Origin: BOG-908 sp965198915
GTDB lineage: Bacteria; Pseudomonadota; Alphaproteobacteria; Acetobacterales; Acetobacteraceae
DNA length: 64,000 nt
Direction: 5' to 3'
Assembly: GCA_965198915.1 (NCBI GenBank)
Contig: CBDAQC010000002.1
Coordinates: 1,302,001-1,366,000 of the forward strand
Shown here one piece after another: positions 9,509-18,628 of the stretch (positions are counted from its first letter, which is position 1; every line of letters begins with the position of its first letter). The notes beneath the pieces are model-generated. The model saw only the letters and a list, made by a program, of their open reading frames with translations, did no database searches and was not told where the DNA came from. A program made the position numbers and the translations under genes.

Positions 9509-10891
9509 ATGACTACAGGCAAGGCCCTGTTCCTGCTGGACGTGGCATGCATGCTGCTCGTCTGGCCCATCCTGCTGCATTTCGGCTGCTGGGGCACGGA
9601 GTGTTTCCGTGCCACGCCGGACGGCGCCGGCGCCCTGCTCTATCCCGTGGCCAACCTGGTCTCGTTCTACGCCCTCGGCCTCTACCGGCGTGAGGCGATC
9701 ATCCAGACGCGTGAATCGCTCGGCCGCGTCCCGCTCGCGGTCAGCCTCGGGGCGGTGGGAACCGCCGTGCTGCTCAGCCTGGCCGGCTACTGGATCGGCG
9801 CGCCGTTTAACCGCGTGCGCCTGTTCTCCGGCGCGGTTATCGGCTTCTGTTTCGCCGGCCTGGTAGCCCGGCTGGTGTTCAGCGGCCTGAAACGGCGCGG
9901 CACTTTCCAGCGCCGGCTGCTTATCTTGGGCGGCGGCCAGCGCGCCTGGGACCTGCTGTGCATGCTGCGCAACGAGGGCAGCCGCCCGACCTACCAGATG
10001 CATTTCGTCCACCACCCCGACATGGGCACCATCGACCCGCGGCTGACGGCCGCCACCTGCACGGGCATCCAGATCTGCGCCGAGACGGACGTACTCTCGG
10101 CCGCGCGCCTGCTGCATCCGGACGAGATCGTGGTGGCGCCGGACGAGCGGCGCGGCATGAAGCTGGACCGCCTGCTCGCCTGCAAGAAAGAGGGCTACCC
10201 CGTCATCCAGTACCTCACCTTCCTGGAGCACGAGATACGCCGCGTGGACATCAGGCGGGTGGACGTGAGCTGGCTGCTGTATTCCAGCGGCTTCTATTTC
10301 GGCAACATAGACAACGCGCTGAAACGGCTGCTCGACGTGGCGGTGAGCTTCCTGCTCCTGGCCGTGTTCTCGCCATTCATCATCGGCGCCGCCATTGCCA
10401 TCAAGCTCGATGACGGCGGGCCCGTGCTCTACAGCCAGGAACGCGTCACCCGCGGCGAACATCATTTCCGCATCTACAAGATGCGCACCATGCGCACGGA
10501 TGCCGAGCGTCTGGGCGCCGTCTGGGCCGAGGCGCGCGACCCGCGCATCACCCGCGTGGGAAAGTTCCTGCGCCAGACGCGCATCGACGAGATGCCCCAG
10601 CTCATCAACGTGCTGCGCGGTGACATGTCGCTGGTGGGCCCGCGCCCCGAACGGCCCAATTTCACCGCGCAGCTCGCGGTGCAGTTGCCCCTGTATCAGG
10701 AGCGCCACATGGTGAAGGCCGGCCTGACCGGGTGGGCGCAGATCAACTATCCCTACGGCGCCTCGCTGGACGACGCACGTTCCAAGCTGAGCTACGACTT
10801 GTATTACGTGAAGAACTTCTCGATCCTGTTCGACCTGCTAATCCTGCTGCAGACACTGCGCGTGGTGCTTTGGCCGAGTGGCGCCAGGTAA
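9509..10891 (+). CDS. Exopolysaccharide sugar-phosphate transferase (polyprenyl-P glycosylphosphotransferase)
   Basis: 460 residues. Four hydrophobic N-terminal segments precede a nucleotide-binding-like central domain (RRLLILGGGQRAWDLL, about 130-260). A fifth membrane segment and the bacterial sugar transferase domain follow (about 275-460). The catalytic region shows the family pattern KLDDGGPVLYSQERVTRG, FRIYKMRTMR, RIDEMPQLINVLRGDMSLVG and GLTGWAQINYPYG. Such enzymes move a sugar-1-phosphate from a nucleotide sugar to undecaprenyl phosphate, the first step of repeat-unit assembly. The architecture matches the EpsB/PEP-CTERM-associated branch. The methyltransferase and glycosyltransferases nearby support a surface-glycan role. 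Sugar specificity is not readable. Confidence 0.9.
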   Translation: MTTGKALFLLDVACMLLVWPILLHFGCWGTECFRATPDGAGALLYPVANLVSFYALGLYRREAIIQTRESLGRVPLAVSLGAVGTAVLLSLAGYWIGAPFNRVRLFSGAVIGFCFAGLVARLVFSGLKRRGTFQRRLLILGGGQRAWDLLCMLRNEGSRPTYQMHFVHHPDMGTIDPRLTAATCTGIQICAETDVLSAARLLHPDEIVVAPDERRGMKLDRLLACKKEGYPVIQYLTFLEHEIRRVDIRRVDVSWLLYSSGFYFGNIDNALKRLLDVAVSFLLLAVFSPFIIGAAIAIKLDDGGPVLYSQERVTRGEHHFRIYKMRTMRTDAERLGAVWAEARDPRITRVGKFLRQTRIDEMPQLINVLRGDMSLVGPRPERPNFTAQLAVQLPLYQERHMVKAGLTGWAQINYPYGASLDDARSKLSYDLYYVKNFSILFDLLILLQTLRVVLWPSGAR

Positions 10892-10900
10892 GGCTTTCAG

Positions 10901-11070
10901 CAAGGAAGCAACGAACAACTTTTGACCCCGCTGTAGCGCGTGTGCGGAAGCTGGTGAGTTCCACAATACACGTTTGACGGTGGCATCTCGCAACTGTCGG
11001 CTTCTCGTCCAGCCAACCGCCGACAGGGATCAAAAGTTTTTTGCTTCTTTTTTCAGAAAAGAAGTGCTTT
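10901..11070. repeat. Family B inverted repeat, copy 1 (left arm degenerate)
   Basis: The right arm at about 11031-11070 is clear: CAAAAGTTTTTTG then a CTTCTTTT...AAAAGAAG hairpin. The left arm near 10901-10930 keeps only GCAAGGAAGCAA and AACTTTTGACCCC and has lost its hairpin. The right arm abuts or enters the start of the following methyltransferase gene. Confidence 0.7.
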
Positions 11071-12113
11071 CTGCCGTCGTGCACGTCCCCGGCCCGATCA
11101 GCCAGCTCACGCGCGAACAGAAGCTGCTGGCCGGCCTGAATCTTACCTCCACGTCCGGCCTGGAGATCGGCGCGCTAGCCACGCCGATGCTCCGCCCGCC
11201 CACGGCGCGCATAAAATTCGTCGATCATGCGGACAGCGCGGCTTTGCGCGCCAAATACGCCAATGATCCCAACGTGGCGCTCGAGGATATCGTGCACGTG
11301 GACGCCGTGTGGGGCGACAACACGCTCGCGCAGTGCTTTCCCGGCGAGCGGTTCGACTTCGTCATCGCCAGCCACGTCATCGAGCACGTGCCGGACATGA
11401 TCGGCTGGCTCGGCGAGGTGGCTGATGTGCTGAACCCGGACGGCAGGCTGATACTGGCCATCCCCGACCGCCGCTACAGCTTCGACCTGATACGGCGCGA
11501 GACCACACTGACCGACCTGGTGGACGCCCATCTCCGCGGCGCGAAGCGCCCGACACCCGGCCAGGTCTTCGACACCAACGCGAACACGGTGGCGTACGAC
11601 CACGTGGCCGCCTGGTTCGCGCCGCCTGCCTTGCCGCCACCGCGATACGCCTCGCGCGACTGGGCCCTGGCCAGGGCACGCGAGGCACAATCCGGCGCCT
11701 ATATCGACAGCCACTGCTCGGTGTTCACCGCGCGTTCCCTGCTGGAGCTGCTGGATGGTTTGCTGGAGCTGGAACTCCTGCGGTTCCGCCTGGACCGTTT
11801 CCACGTGGCGCCGGTCGGCAGCGCGGAGATGAGCCTGGTCCTGCGGCGCCTGCCGGAGGCGGCCGGGCCGGAGGCTGCGCGCCGGGACATACGGGCGATG
11901 CTCCAGGCCGGCCGGGACACCGAAGGCCTGGCACTCGACACGCCGGCGCCGGACGGCGCGCCCGACCCCGGCCTGCTGCGCCGCGTCGCCGAACTCGAGG
12001 CCGCGCTGGCCGCGATGCGCACCAGCACCTCGTGGCGGATCACCCGCCCGCTTCGCGCCCTGGCCGGCCGGCTGAGGCGGAAATCGCTGGAAGATAGCCG
12101 TCCTCCCGCCTAA
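11064..12113 (+). CDS. Class I SAM-dependent methyltransferase with C-terminal SWRxTxPLR motif
   Basis: About 349 residues. The N-terminal half is a Rossmann methyltransferase: motif I LEIGALATP and the acidic segment FDFVIASHVIEHVPD, followed by LNPDGRLILAIPDRRYSFD. The C-terminus has a short coiled segment then STSWRITRPLRALAGRL, a motif shared with the large glycosyltransferases at 24588 and 27502. It probably modifies a sugar in surface polysaccharide; the acceptor is unknown. The start is uncertain. GTG 11064 directly follows the AGAAAAGAA of a family B repeat, GTG 11079 is an alternative, and a TTG at 10974 would translate the whole repeat arm. It is the second gene after the sugar-phosphate transferase. 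Confidence 0.8.
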   Translation: MLSAVVHVPGPISQLTREQKLLAGLNLTSTSGLEIGALATPMLRPPTARIKFVDHADSAALRAKYANDPNVALEDIVHVDAVWGDNTLAQCFPGERFDFVIASHVIEHVPDMIGWLGEVADVLNPDGRLILAIPDRRYSFDLIRRETTLTDLVDAHLRGAKRPTPGQVFDTNANTVAYDHVAAWFAPPALPPPRYASRDWALARAREAQSGAYIDSHCSVFTARSLLELLDGLLELELLRFRLDRFHVAPVGSAEMSLVLRRLPEAAGPEAARRDIRAMLQAGRDTEGLALDTPAPDGAPDPGLLRRVAELEAALAAMRTSTSWRITRPLRALAGRLRRKSLEDSRPPA

Positions 12114-12122
12114 TCTGCCGGC

Positions 12123-12572
12123 ATGATTACCCTGACTATAAACGACCAGGAACACACCGTGGACGTGCCGGCGGACATGCCCGTGCTATGGGTGCTGCGT
12201 GACGTGCTCGGCCTGACCGGCACCAAATACGGCTGCGGCATCGCCCTGTGCGGCGCCTGCACCATACACCTGGATGGCCAGGCGGTGCGTTCCTGCCAGC
12301 TTCAGGCCGGCCATGTCGGGAACGCCCGCATTACCACGATCGAGGCGGCGCATACGATCCCGGAGGGCGCGCGCGTGCAGAAGGCATGGCTGGACCGGGA
12401 AGTGGTCCAGTGCGGCTACTGCCAGCCGGGCCAGATAATGTCCGCCACCGCCCTGCTCACCCACACGCCGCACCCCACGGACGCGGAGATAGACGCCGCC
12501 ATGTCCGGCAACATCTGCCGCTGCGGCACCTATGTCAGGATACGCGCCGCCATACACGAAGCGGCAACCTGA
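12123..12572 (+). CDS. [2Fe-2S] small subunit of IorAB-type molybdenum oxidoreductase
   Basis: 149 residues with two iron-sulfur domains. The plant-ferredoxin-type site uses C38, C43, C46 and C58 (YGCGIALCGAC). The helical second site uses C97, C100, C132 and C134 (QCGYC, ICRCG). This is the small subunit of xanthine oxidase-family enzymes of the isoquinoline 1-oxidoreductase type, passing electrons out of the molybdenum centre. It has no signal peptide. If the complex is periplasmic it would be carried across with the Tat-tagged large subunit encoded 142 bp downstream. IorA is a family comparison only; the true substrate (aldehyde or N-heterocycle) is not known. Confidence 0.93.
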   Translation: MITLTINDQEHTVDVPADMPVLWVLRDVLGLTGTKYGCGIALCGACTIHLDGQAVRSCQLQAGHVGNARITTIEAAHTIPEGARVQKAWLDREVVQCGYCQPGQIMSATALLTHTPHPTDAEIDAAMSGNICRCGTYVRIRAAIHEAAT

Positions 12573-12714
12573 AGGCCATGCGCCGACGGGATGCTGGCGC
12601 AGCGGTCACTCCGCCAGGCCTTCGGCGCAGGCCAATGTACGGCTTTTCCCTCTCGTTACCGCTGTCCGATCCGCCAAAGTGCCAGGTCCGGATCACCGGG
12701 CTGCCGCGAGGACC

Positions 12715-14853
12715 ATGATGCACCACCCCCGCCGAGACATCCTGAAACTCTCTCTCCTGGCCGCGGGCGGCCTGCTCCTGCCGATACGCCTGCAGGCCGG
12801 TGAGGCGCCGCATAGCAGCGGCCCGCCGCTTCTGCCGCCGCAGGCCTTCATCCGCATCACCCCGCACGCCATCACCTTCATCATGCCGGACACCGAGTTC
12901 GGTCAGGGGATCTGGACCAGCGCCGCCACGCTCATCGCTGAGGAGCTCGAGGTGCGGCTGGACCAGATACAGCTCGAGCCGGCACCGCCGAACGCGCCGC
13001 TCTACGCGACAGATGGCGTCGAGCAGGCGACGGGCGGCTCCACCTCGACGATCGGCGACTGGATGCGGCTGCGCGAGGCCGGCGCCCGCGCCCGCATGAT
13101 GCTGATCGAGGCCGCTGCGCGCCTGTGGCACGTGGACCCTGTTACCTGCCGCGCGCAGGAAGCGGTGGTCCACCACGATGCATCGGGCCGCTCCGCGTCC
13201 TACACCCAACTCGCGGCCGACGCCGCCACGCTGCCGATCCCTGCCCAGGTCAGCCTGAAGCCGGTGGCGGACTGGCGCCTGGCCGGCCGGCCGCAGAAGC
13301 GCCTGGACACGCCCGCCAAGGTCACCGGCGCCACGGTGTACGGGATAGACGTGTCGGTTCCCGGCATGAAGATCGGCACGGTGGCGGCCTGTCCGGTGCG
13401 CGGCGGCCGCCTCGTGGCGCTGGACGAAGCCGCCGCGCGGGCGGTGCCCGAAGTGCATGCCGTCATCCGCCTGCCAAATGCCGTGGCGGTCATCGCCGAC
13501 CATTACTGGGCCGCGAAGAAAGGTCTGCTTGCCGCCCGGCCGCAATGGGACGCGGGTGCGAATGCGCAGGTCTCCACCGCAAGCATTCAGGCGGCCCTGG
13601 AGCAGGCCAGCGCCGAGCCAGGCGCGCTGGCCCGCAACGATGCCGAGGCTCAGGCCCGCATCGCGGCGGCCCACACCAGGCTGGATGCCACCTACCACCT
13701 GCCGTTCCTGTCCCACGCGCCGATGGAGCCGATCAACACCACGATCCATGTCCGGCCGGACGGGGCCGATCTTTGGGTCGGCACCCAGGTTCCGGTGCGC
13801 GCACAGGACGCGGTGGCCCGTGTCACCGGCCTGAAACCGCAGGCTGTCTCCGTGCACAACCAGGCGATGGGCGGCGCTTTTGGCCGGCGTTTGGACGTGG
13901 ACAGCATCGAGCAGGCCGCCGCCATCGCCCGCCACGTTCCCTACCCCATCAAGCTGGTCTGGTCGCGGGAGGAGGACATCAGCCAGGATATGTTCCGTCC
14001 TGCCTACCGCGACACGCTCTCGGCCGGGCTGGACGCGCAGGGCCGCATCGTCGGCTGGACGCACAAGACCGCCGGCTCCTCGGTGACCGCGCGCTTCGAT
14101 CCCGGCGACATGAAGGGCGCGCTCGATCCGGACGCCGTGGAGTGCGCCGCCAACACGCCCTATGGCATCGGACCCGCCCAGGTCGCCTATGTCCGCTGCG
14201 AGCCGCAGGGCGTGGCCACGGCCTGGTGGCGCGGCGTGGGACCCACGCACAACGTGTTTGTCGTCGAGTCCTTCATGGACGAGTGCGCCGCCGCCGCCGG
14301 GCAGGATCCTGTCGCCTACCGCCGCGCGCTGCTCGGCCATAACCCGCGCGCGTTGGCCGTGCTCGACCTGGCCGCGGCGAAATCCGGCTGGGGCAGCAAG
14401 CTGCCCCCGAACCACGGCCGGGGCGTCAGCCTGCAATTCGCCTTCTCCTCCTACGTCGCCCATATCTGCGAGGTGGAGGTTACGCCGGAGGCCAAGATAC
14501 GCGTGCATCGCTCCACGGTGGCGATCGATTGCGGCCAGCGCATCAACCCCGACACCATCACCGCCCAGGTGGAAGGCGGCATAATCTTCGGCCTGAGCAT
14601 GGCGCTGTACAGTGACATCACCGTGGACCAGGGCCGCGTCCAGCAGAGCAATTTCAACAACTACCCGGTGTTGCGCCTGAACGAAGCGCCGGCGATCGAC
14701 GTCCATCAGGTCGAAAGCCATGCGGCGCCGGGCGGGGTTGGCGAGACAGGCACGGCCGCGGCTGCGGCTGCCCTCGGCAACGCGATCTACGCGGCCACCG
14801 GCAAGCGCCTGCGGCAGCTACCCTTCGGGCGGGGTGCGCTGCGGTCCGCCTAG
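12715..14853 (+). CDS. Molybdopterin-binding large subunit, IorB-type aldehyde/heterocycle oxidoreductase
   Basis: 712 residues. A twin-arginine signal opens the protein (RRDILKLSLLAAGG), so it is likely exported folded with its cofactor and the small subunit. Family motifs include GQGIWTSAATLIAEEL, AVVHH..., SHAPMEPINTTIHV, GGAFGRRLDVDSIEQAA and VGETGTAAAAAALGNA. The Glu of the last is the expected catalytic base next to molybdenum. ATG 12715 follows GCGAGGACC and gives the signal peptide; the in-frame region upstream is the junction after the small-subunit gene. Electron acceptor genes such as cytochromes c are not adjacent. moaA at 8287-9270 supplies an early step of cofactor synthesis. 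Confidence 0.93.
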   Translation: MMHHPRRDILKLSLLAAGGLLLPIRLQAGEAPHSSGPPLLPPQAFIRITPHAITFIMPDTEFGQGIWTSAATLIAEELEVRLDQIQLEPAPPNAPLYATDGVEQATGGSTSTIGDWMRLREAGARARMMLIEAAARLWHVDPVTCRAQEAVVHHDASGRSASYTQLAADAATLPIPAQVSLKPVADWRLAGRPQKRLDTPAKVTGATVYGIDVSVPGMKIGTVAACPVRGGRLVALDEAAARAVPEVHAVIRLPNAVAVIADHYWAAKKGLLAARPQWDAGANAQVSTASIQAALEQASAEPGALARNDAEAQARIAAAHTRLDATYHLPFLSHAPMEPINTTIHVRPDGADLWVGTQVPVRAQDAVARVTGLKPQAVSVHNQAMGGAFGRRLDVDSIEQAAAIARHVPYPIKLVWSREEDISQDMFRPAYRDTLSAGLDAQGRIVGWTHKTAGSSVTARFDPGDMKGALDPDAVECAANTPYGIGPAQVAYVRCEPQGVATAWWRGVGPTHNVFVVESFMDECAAAAGQDPVAYRRALLGHNPRALAVLDLAAAKSGWGSKLPPNHGRGVSLQFAFSSYVAHICEVEVTPEAKIRVHRSTVAIDCGQRINPDTITAQVEGGIIFGLSMALYSDITVDQGRVQQSNFNNYPVLRLNEAPAIDVHQVESHAAPGGVGETGTAAAAAALGNAIYAATGKRLRQLPFGRGALRSA

Positions 14854-15221
14854 CGCAGACAGCGCCTCCCGCCGCCCCGCCTTGCATGGGGTTTTGGCGT
14901 GGCTGCCACGGTCGACCGGCAGATTTCCCTATCGATGCGCTTTCACCCGTGCAATCATTACGCCGCCGGTGTAAGTTCGGTGGGTTCGTGGGTGGCGGCC
15001 GACAGGGTGCAGAGTAAAGTTGCTCAGCTTCCGGTTGCGCTCGCCGCGGACAACGCTCATCGTAACGGGTGGCCGAGGCAGGACCGGCAGGCGGACTATT
15101 CGCCGGTTTGTTTCTGAAGCAACATCGGCTTGTTTTGCCTCGGGGTAATACAACCTCCTGGCGGGTGCAAAATGATAAGGAAGTGCCTCGCGGGCAATGC
15201 GCAACTTGGAGGAGCAGTTCG
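14854..15221. other. Intergenic stretch before the hybrid kinase gene
   Basis: No convincing gene. An in-frame TTG-type extension of the kinase reaches 15069 but its composition is unlike the protein, and a 91-codon minus-strand frame (14929-15204) matches nothing I know. It is somewhat richer in AT near 14930-15020 than its surroundings and probably holds the kinase promoter. Confidence 0.45.
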
Positions 15222-17576
15222 GTGTCGGGTGAGGCGGCGGACACTGCCCTATGGGCGAAGGCTGCGCCCGTGCAGGCAGCGCCCGCGAAGGTTCGCACGC
15301 AGGCGGGCGGCTCGGTTCAGACCAGGCTCGTGGTACTCGCCACGGCTGCGATCCTGCCCATGCTTCTGCTGTTCACGACGATCGCCTACCTGGATTACCG
15401 GGCGGAGCGGGTACGTTCGGGCGAGCGCCAGCTCAGCGTCACCCACAGCATGGCCGCCACCGTCGAACGCGAGCTGCGCGCGGCCACAGCCAGCTTGCAG
15501 GCGCTCGCTTTGTCTCCCAACCTGCAGCAAGACGACATCGCCGGTTTCCGCAGCCTGGCCGAGCGTTTCGTCTCCATCGAGCCGAAAGGCTCCTCGCTGG
15601 TGCTCCTCGACAGCGGCGGGCAGCAGTTGCTCAACACCGCCATGCCGCCGGGCGGACGGCTTGCCCGCAGGGAGCACGCGGTAAACGCGGCCCTGACCTG
15701 GCGCGTGTTCGACACGGCACAGCCTTTGATAAGCGACCTTTTCCCGCCCGATACCGGCAACGAGCTGATTGTGACGGCGGACGTGCCCGTGGTGAAGAAC
15801 GGCCACGTCATCTACGACCTCAGCCTGGTCCTGCCGGCCTCCCGCTTTTCGGACATACTCTCCGAGCAATCGCTTCCCGCGGGCCGCATTCTCGCCGTGT
15901 ACGACCGCCTGGGTCAGACCGTGGCGCGGCTGCCCAACCCGGAAACCATGGTCGGCGTGCAGGCTTCCGAGAGCCTGTTGCCGGCCTTGCTCACGCGGGA
16001 GGAAGGCGTGCTCGCCTCGACGACGCGGGAAGGCACCCCGGTGCTGACTGCGTTCAGCCACACCAAGCCGTCCGGCTGGGCCGTGGCCTTCGCGGTGCCG
16101 GATTCCGAACTGCGCGCGCCGCTGCAAAGGTCGTTGCGCCTGGCGCTCGGGCTGGGGTTGGTGGGCATGCTGGCCAGCGCCGCGGTGGCTTTCGCCATGG
16201 GCCAGCGCATCCTGCAGCCGATACGCTCGCTCACCCGCTTCGCCGCCGATCCCGCCGGCGCGGACATGGGCCGGCTGGGCCTGCGCGAGCTGGATGCGGT
16301 CGCCGACGCGTTGCGGCAGGGCGAGCGGGACAGGCAGGTTGCGATGAATGCCCTGCAGACCCTCAACGAGCAGCTCGAAGGGCGCGTCAAGCAGGAGACC
16401 GCCAGCCGGCTGGCGGTGCAGGCGCAGCTTGCGCAATCCCAGCGCATGGAAGCTCTGGGCCAGCTTGCCGGCGGCATCGCGCATGATTTCAACAACGTGC
16501 TGCAGGCCGTCACCGGCGGCCTCAGCCTCATACAGCGCCGCGCGGGTGACGAGACGGCCGTTCGCCGGCTGACCTCCATGGCGGCGGAAGCCGCGGCCCG
16601 CGGGGCATCGATCACCGGCCGCCTGCTCACCTTCGCCCGGCGCGGCGAGCTGGCCGCCGCACCCGTTCCGCCCGAACCGCTGCTGGAAGGCCTGCGCATC
16701 ATGCTGGCCCACACGCTCGGCCCGGGCATCACGATCAACGTGGACGTGCCCTACGGCCTGCCGAACCTGCTGGCTGACAAGCCCCAGCTGGAAACCGCCC
16801 TCATCAACATCGCGGTGAATGCGCGCGATGCCATGCCGGAGGGCGGCACTCTCACGCTGGCCGCCTCCGCCGCACCTTCCGAGACGCCGCCGCCACCAAC
16901 CCTGCCGGCGGGCGCCTACGTGCACCTGACCCTGTCGGACACCGGCAGCGGCATGGCACCGGAAATATTGGCCCGCGCCAGCGAGCCGTTCTTCACCACG
17001 AAAGAGCCCGGCCAGGGTACCGGACTGGGCCTGGCGATGGCGCGCGGCTTTGCCGAACAATCCGGCGGCGCCTTCACCATAACCAGCGCCCAGGGCCAGG
17101 GCACCACGATCCACCTCTGGTTTCCGCAGGCCAAGCCAGGCGAGCAGGCGGCTGTCCTGGTCCCCCCATCGCCCGCCGTCTTCGCCGGGGGCGACGCCAG
17201 CCCCGCGATGCGTGTCCTCATGGTCGATGACGACGGAATGGTGCGCGAAGTGCTCGCCGGCGAGATGGAAGCGCATGGCTTCATCGTGACCACCGCGGCC
17301 GACGGCCCTGCCGCACTCGCCCTGATAGATGCCGGGCAGCAGATGGATCTGCTTATCACGGACTATGCGATGGCCGGCATGAACGGGCTGGCGCTGATAA
17401 CCGAAACCCGGCGCCGGCGGCCCGCCCTTCCGGCGCTGCTGCTCACCGGTTTCGCCGAATCCCGCGCCGAGGAAGCGCTTGCCTCGGCGCAGGACCGGCT
17501 GACGGTGTTGCTGCGCAAGCCGATCGCGGGGGAGGACCTGGCGCGGCACGCGGCACGGCTGCGGCGGCGTAAGTGA
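15222..17576 (+). CDS. Hybrid sensor histidine kinase with C-terminal receiver
   Basis: 784 residues. TM1 (about 35-57) and TM2 (about 305-330) flank a periplasmic dCache-like sensor domain. A HAMP-like linker and a coiled coil lead to the kinase core: H-box GGIAHDFNNVL, N-box NIAVNARDAM, G1 DTGSGM, G2 GTGLGLAM. The receiver (about 662-784) has the acidic pocket VDDDGMV, phospho-acceptor Asp in LLITDYAMAGMNG and Lys in LLRKPI. The H-box type matches NtrB/FixL-like kinases that often act as phosphorelays. GTG 15222 is chosen because GGAGGAG lies seven bases upstream. It has no adjacent DNA-binding regulator; a target must be encoded elsewhere. The signal is unknown. Confidence 0.92.
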   Translation: MSGEAADTALWAKAAPVQAAPAKVRTQAGGSVQTRLVVLATAAILPMLLLFTTIAYLDYRAERVRSGERQLSVTHSMAATVERELRAATASLQALALSPNLQQDDIAGFRSLAERFVSIEPKGSSLVLLDSGGQQLLNTAMPPGGRLARREHAVNAALTWRVFDTAQPLISDLFPPDTGNELIVTADVPVVKNGHVIYDLSLVLPASRFSDILSEQSLPAGRILAVYDRLGQTVARLPNPETMVGVQASESLLPALLTREEGVLASTTREGTPVLTAFSHTKPSGWAVAFAVPDSELRAPLQRSLRLALGLGLVGMLASAAVAFAMGQRILQPIRSLTRFAADPAGADMGRLGLRELDAVADALRQGERDRQVAMNALQTLNEQLEGRVKQETASRLAVQAQLAQSQRMEALGQLAGGIAHDFNNVLQAVTGGLSLIQRRAGDETAVRRLTSMAAEAAARGASITGRLLTFARRGELAAAPVPPEPLLEGLRIMLAHTLGPGITINVDVPYGLPNLLADKPQLETALINIAVNARDAMPEGGTLTLAASAAPSETPPPPTLPAGAYVHLTLSDTGSGMAPEILARASEPFFTTKEPGQGTGLGLAMARGFAEQSGGAFTITSAQGQGTTIHLWFPQAKPGEQAAVLVPPSPAVFAGGDASPAMRVLMVDDDGMVREVLAGEMEAHGFIVTTAADGPAALALIDAGQQMDLLITDYAMAGMNGLALITETRRRRPALPALLLTGFAESRAEEALASAQDRLTVLLRKPIAGEDLARHAARLRRRK

Positions 17577-17589
17577 CAGCGGAACGCGG

Positions 17590-17855
17590 TGTCGCCTCGG
17601 CCCCAGACCCCTTTCTTAGGATGGCGTGAGAGCAGGTTCTAAGTGCCTGCTTGAGAACTTGGTCTGGTGAGTCGGCTGGCAGTGATTTTCGAGCGCCGGA
17701 GCGGATCGGCCTGCGCGCGCCATGCGTTCGAGCGAGCAGGCCGATTCGCCTGCGGCCATGAGCACCGAAGCACAGAACATCGCCGCCAGGGCGAGTTTCC
17801 AAACGGACGCTAAGGACGACTGTCGCGAGCGAGGTCCAGGGGCAGAGCCCCCCGT
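17590..17855. repeat. Family A repeat, copy 3 (split)
   Basis: Two pieces separated by about 160 bp of unrelated sequence: GGCCCCAGACCCC plus GGTTCTAAG at about 17596-17643, and AAGGACGACTGTC plus CCAGGGGCAGAGCCCC at about 17812-17850. The right piece is read as the last codons of tmk. It lies between the convergent kinase gene and tmk. Confidence 0.7.
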
Positions 17856-18454
17856 AACCCGAGGCCGCTTTCCATAACGGCGTCTATCACCGCCTCCTCG
17901 GACGCCGCCGCGTCGATGACCACACTCCGCGTTCCCGCTGCCTGCGCCAGGAAAGACGCCCGGACTCGCTCGTGAAACGCCATGTCCAGGCTTTCGAACC
18001 GTCCCTCGTCCTGCCCGCCCGCCGCCAGCCGCCGCAAGCTGCGCCGCAACCCCACACGCGGATCGACATCCAGCAACACGGTCAAATCGGGCAGCAATCC
18101 CACGGCCTGGCGGTGCAGTTCCAGAATGAAGCGCTCGTCCAGGCCGCGCCCGGCGCCCTGATAGGCCAGCGTGGATCCCACATACCGATCGCAGAGCACA
18201 ACACGCCCGGCTTCCAGCGCCGGCCGGATCACGCGCGTCACGTGCTGCACCCTTGCCGCCACCATCAGCAGCAGCTCGGCCATCGGATCCCAGTCGGGTG
18301 CGTCGCCGGCCAGCAGCAGCGCGCGCAATGCCAGGCCCTCCGGCGTGCCGCCGGGCTCGCGGGTGACCAGCGCGCGTTCGCCAAGCCGGGCTGCCACGGC
18401 GTGCATGGCGGTCGTCTTGCCTGCGCCTTCGCCGCCCTCGAAGACTATGAACAT
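17810..18454 (-). CDS. tmk: Thymidylate kinase
   Basis: 214 residues. It phosphorylates dTMP to dTDP with ATP, an essential step toward dTTP. The P-loop is FEGGEGAGKTT at the N-terminus, with DRYVGSTLAYQG (DRY motif) and LTVLLDVDPRVGLRR later. ATG 18454 gives the family start MFIVFEGGEG; an open frame upstream runs through a family B repeat and is rejected. The last residues (about GALPLDLARDSRP) are encoded by a family A repeat, so the C-terminus has been replaced or extended by repeat sequence. It is downstream of the D,D-carboxypeptidase. In many alphaproteobacteria rlpA-dac-tmk-holB are adjacent; holB is absent here. Confidence 0.96.
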   Translation of the reverse strand: MFIVFEGGEGAGKTTAMHAVAARLGERALVTREPGGTPEGLALRALLLAGDAPDWDPMAELLLMVAARVQHVTRVIRPALEAGRVVLCDRYVGSTLAYQGAGRGLDERFILELHRQAVGLLPDLTVLLDVDPRVGLRRSLRRLAAGGQDEGRFESLDMAFHERVRASFLAQAAGTRSVVIDAAASEEAVIDAVMESGLGLRGALPLDLARDSRP

Positions 18455-18470
18455 GCGGCGTGGGGAAAGG

Positions 18471-18628
18471 CAGAAAGCAAGCAGTCCTTTTTTGAAAAAA
18501 AGGACCAAAAAACTTTTGTTCCCCCGCATCTGCACCGGCCGGGTGCCGCAGGAAACACCGATGCGCTGGAGCGTCGAAGCAGCGAGTGCTTTTTGCTTCT
18601 TTCTTTCAAAAAAGAAGGCCTTCTTTGC
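18471..18628. repeat. Family B inverted repeat, copy 2 (both arms)
   Basis: Left arm: AAGCAAGCAG, hairpin with GTCC/GGAC closing pairs, then CAAAAAACTTTTG and CCCCGCATCTGCACCGG. Right arm: TTTTTGCTTC then a hairpin with CTTC/GAAG closing pairs and GGCCTTC. It lies between dac and tmk, both on the minus strand. Confidence 0.85.

Noticed and set aside
12535..14721. A 728-codon minus-strand frame
   Set aside because: Antisense shadow of the IorB-like gene, which has a signal peptide and catalytic motifs; the shadow has none.
15249..17549. A 766-codon minus-strand frame
   Set aside because: Antisense shadow of the hybrid histidine kinase, which contains all kinase and receiver boxes.
17443..17802. 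119-codon minus-strand frame between the kinase and tmk
   Set aside because: Overlaps the kinase end and a family A repeat; no ribosome site or family resemblance.
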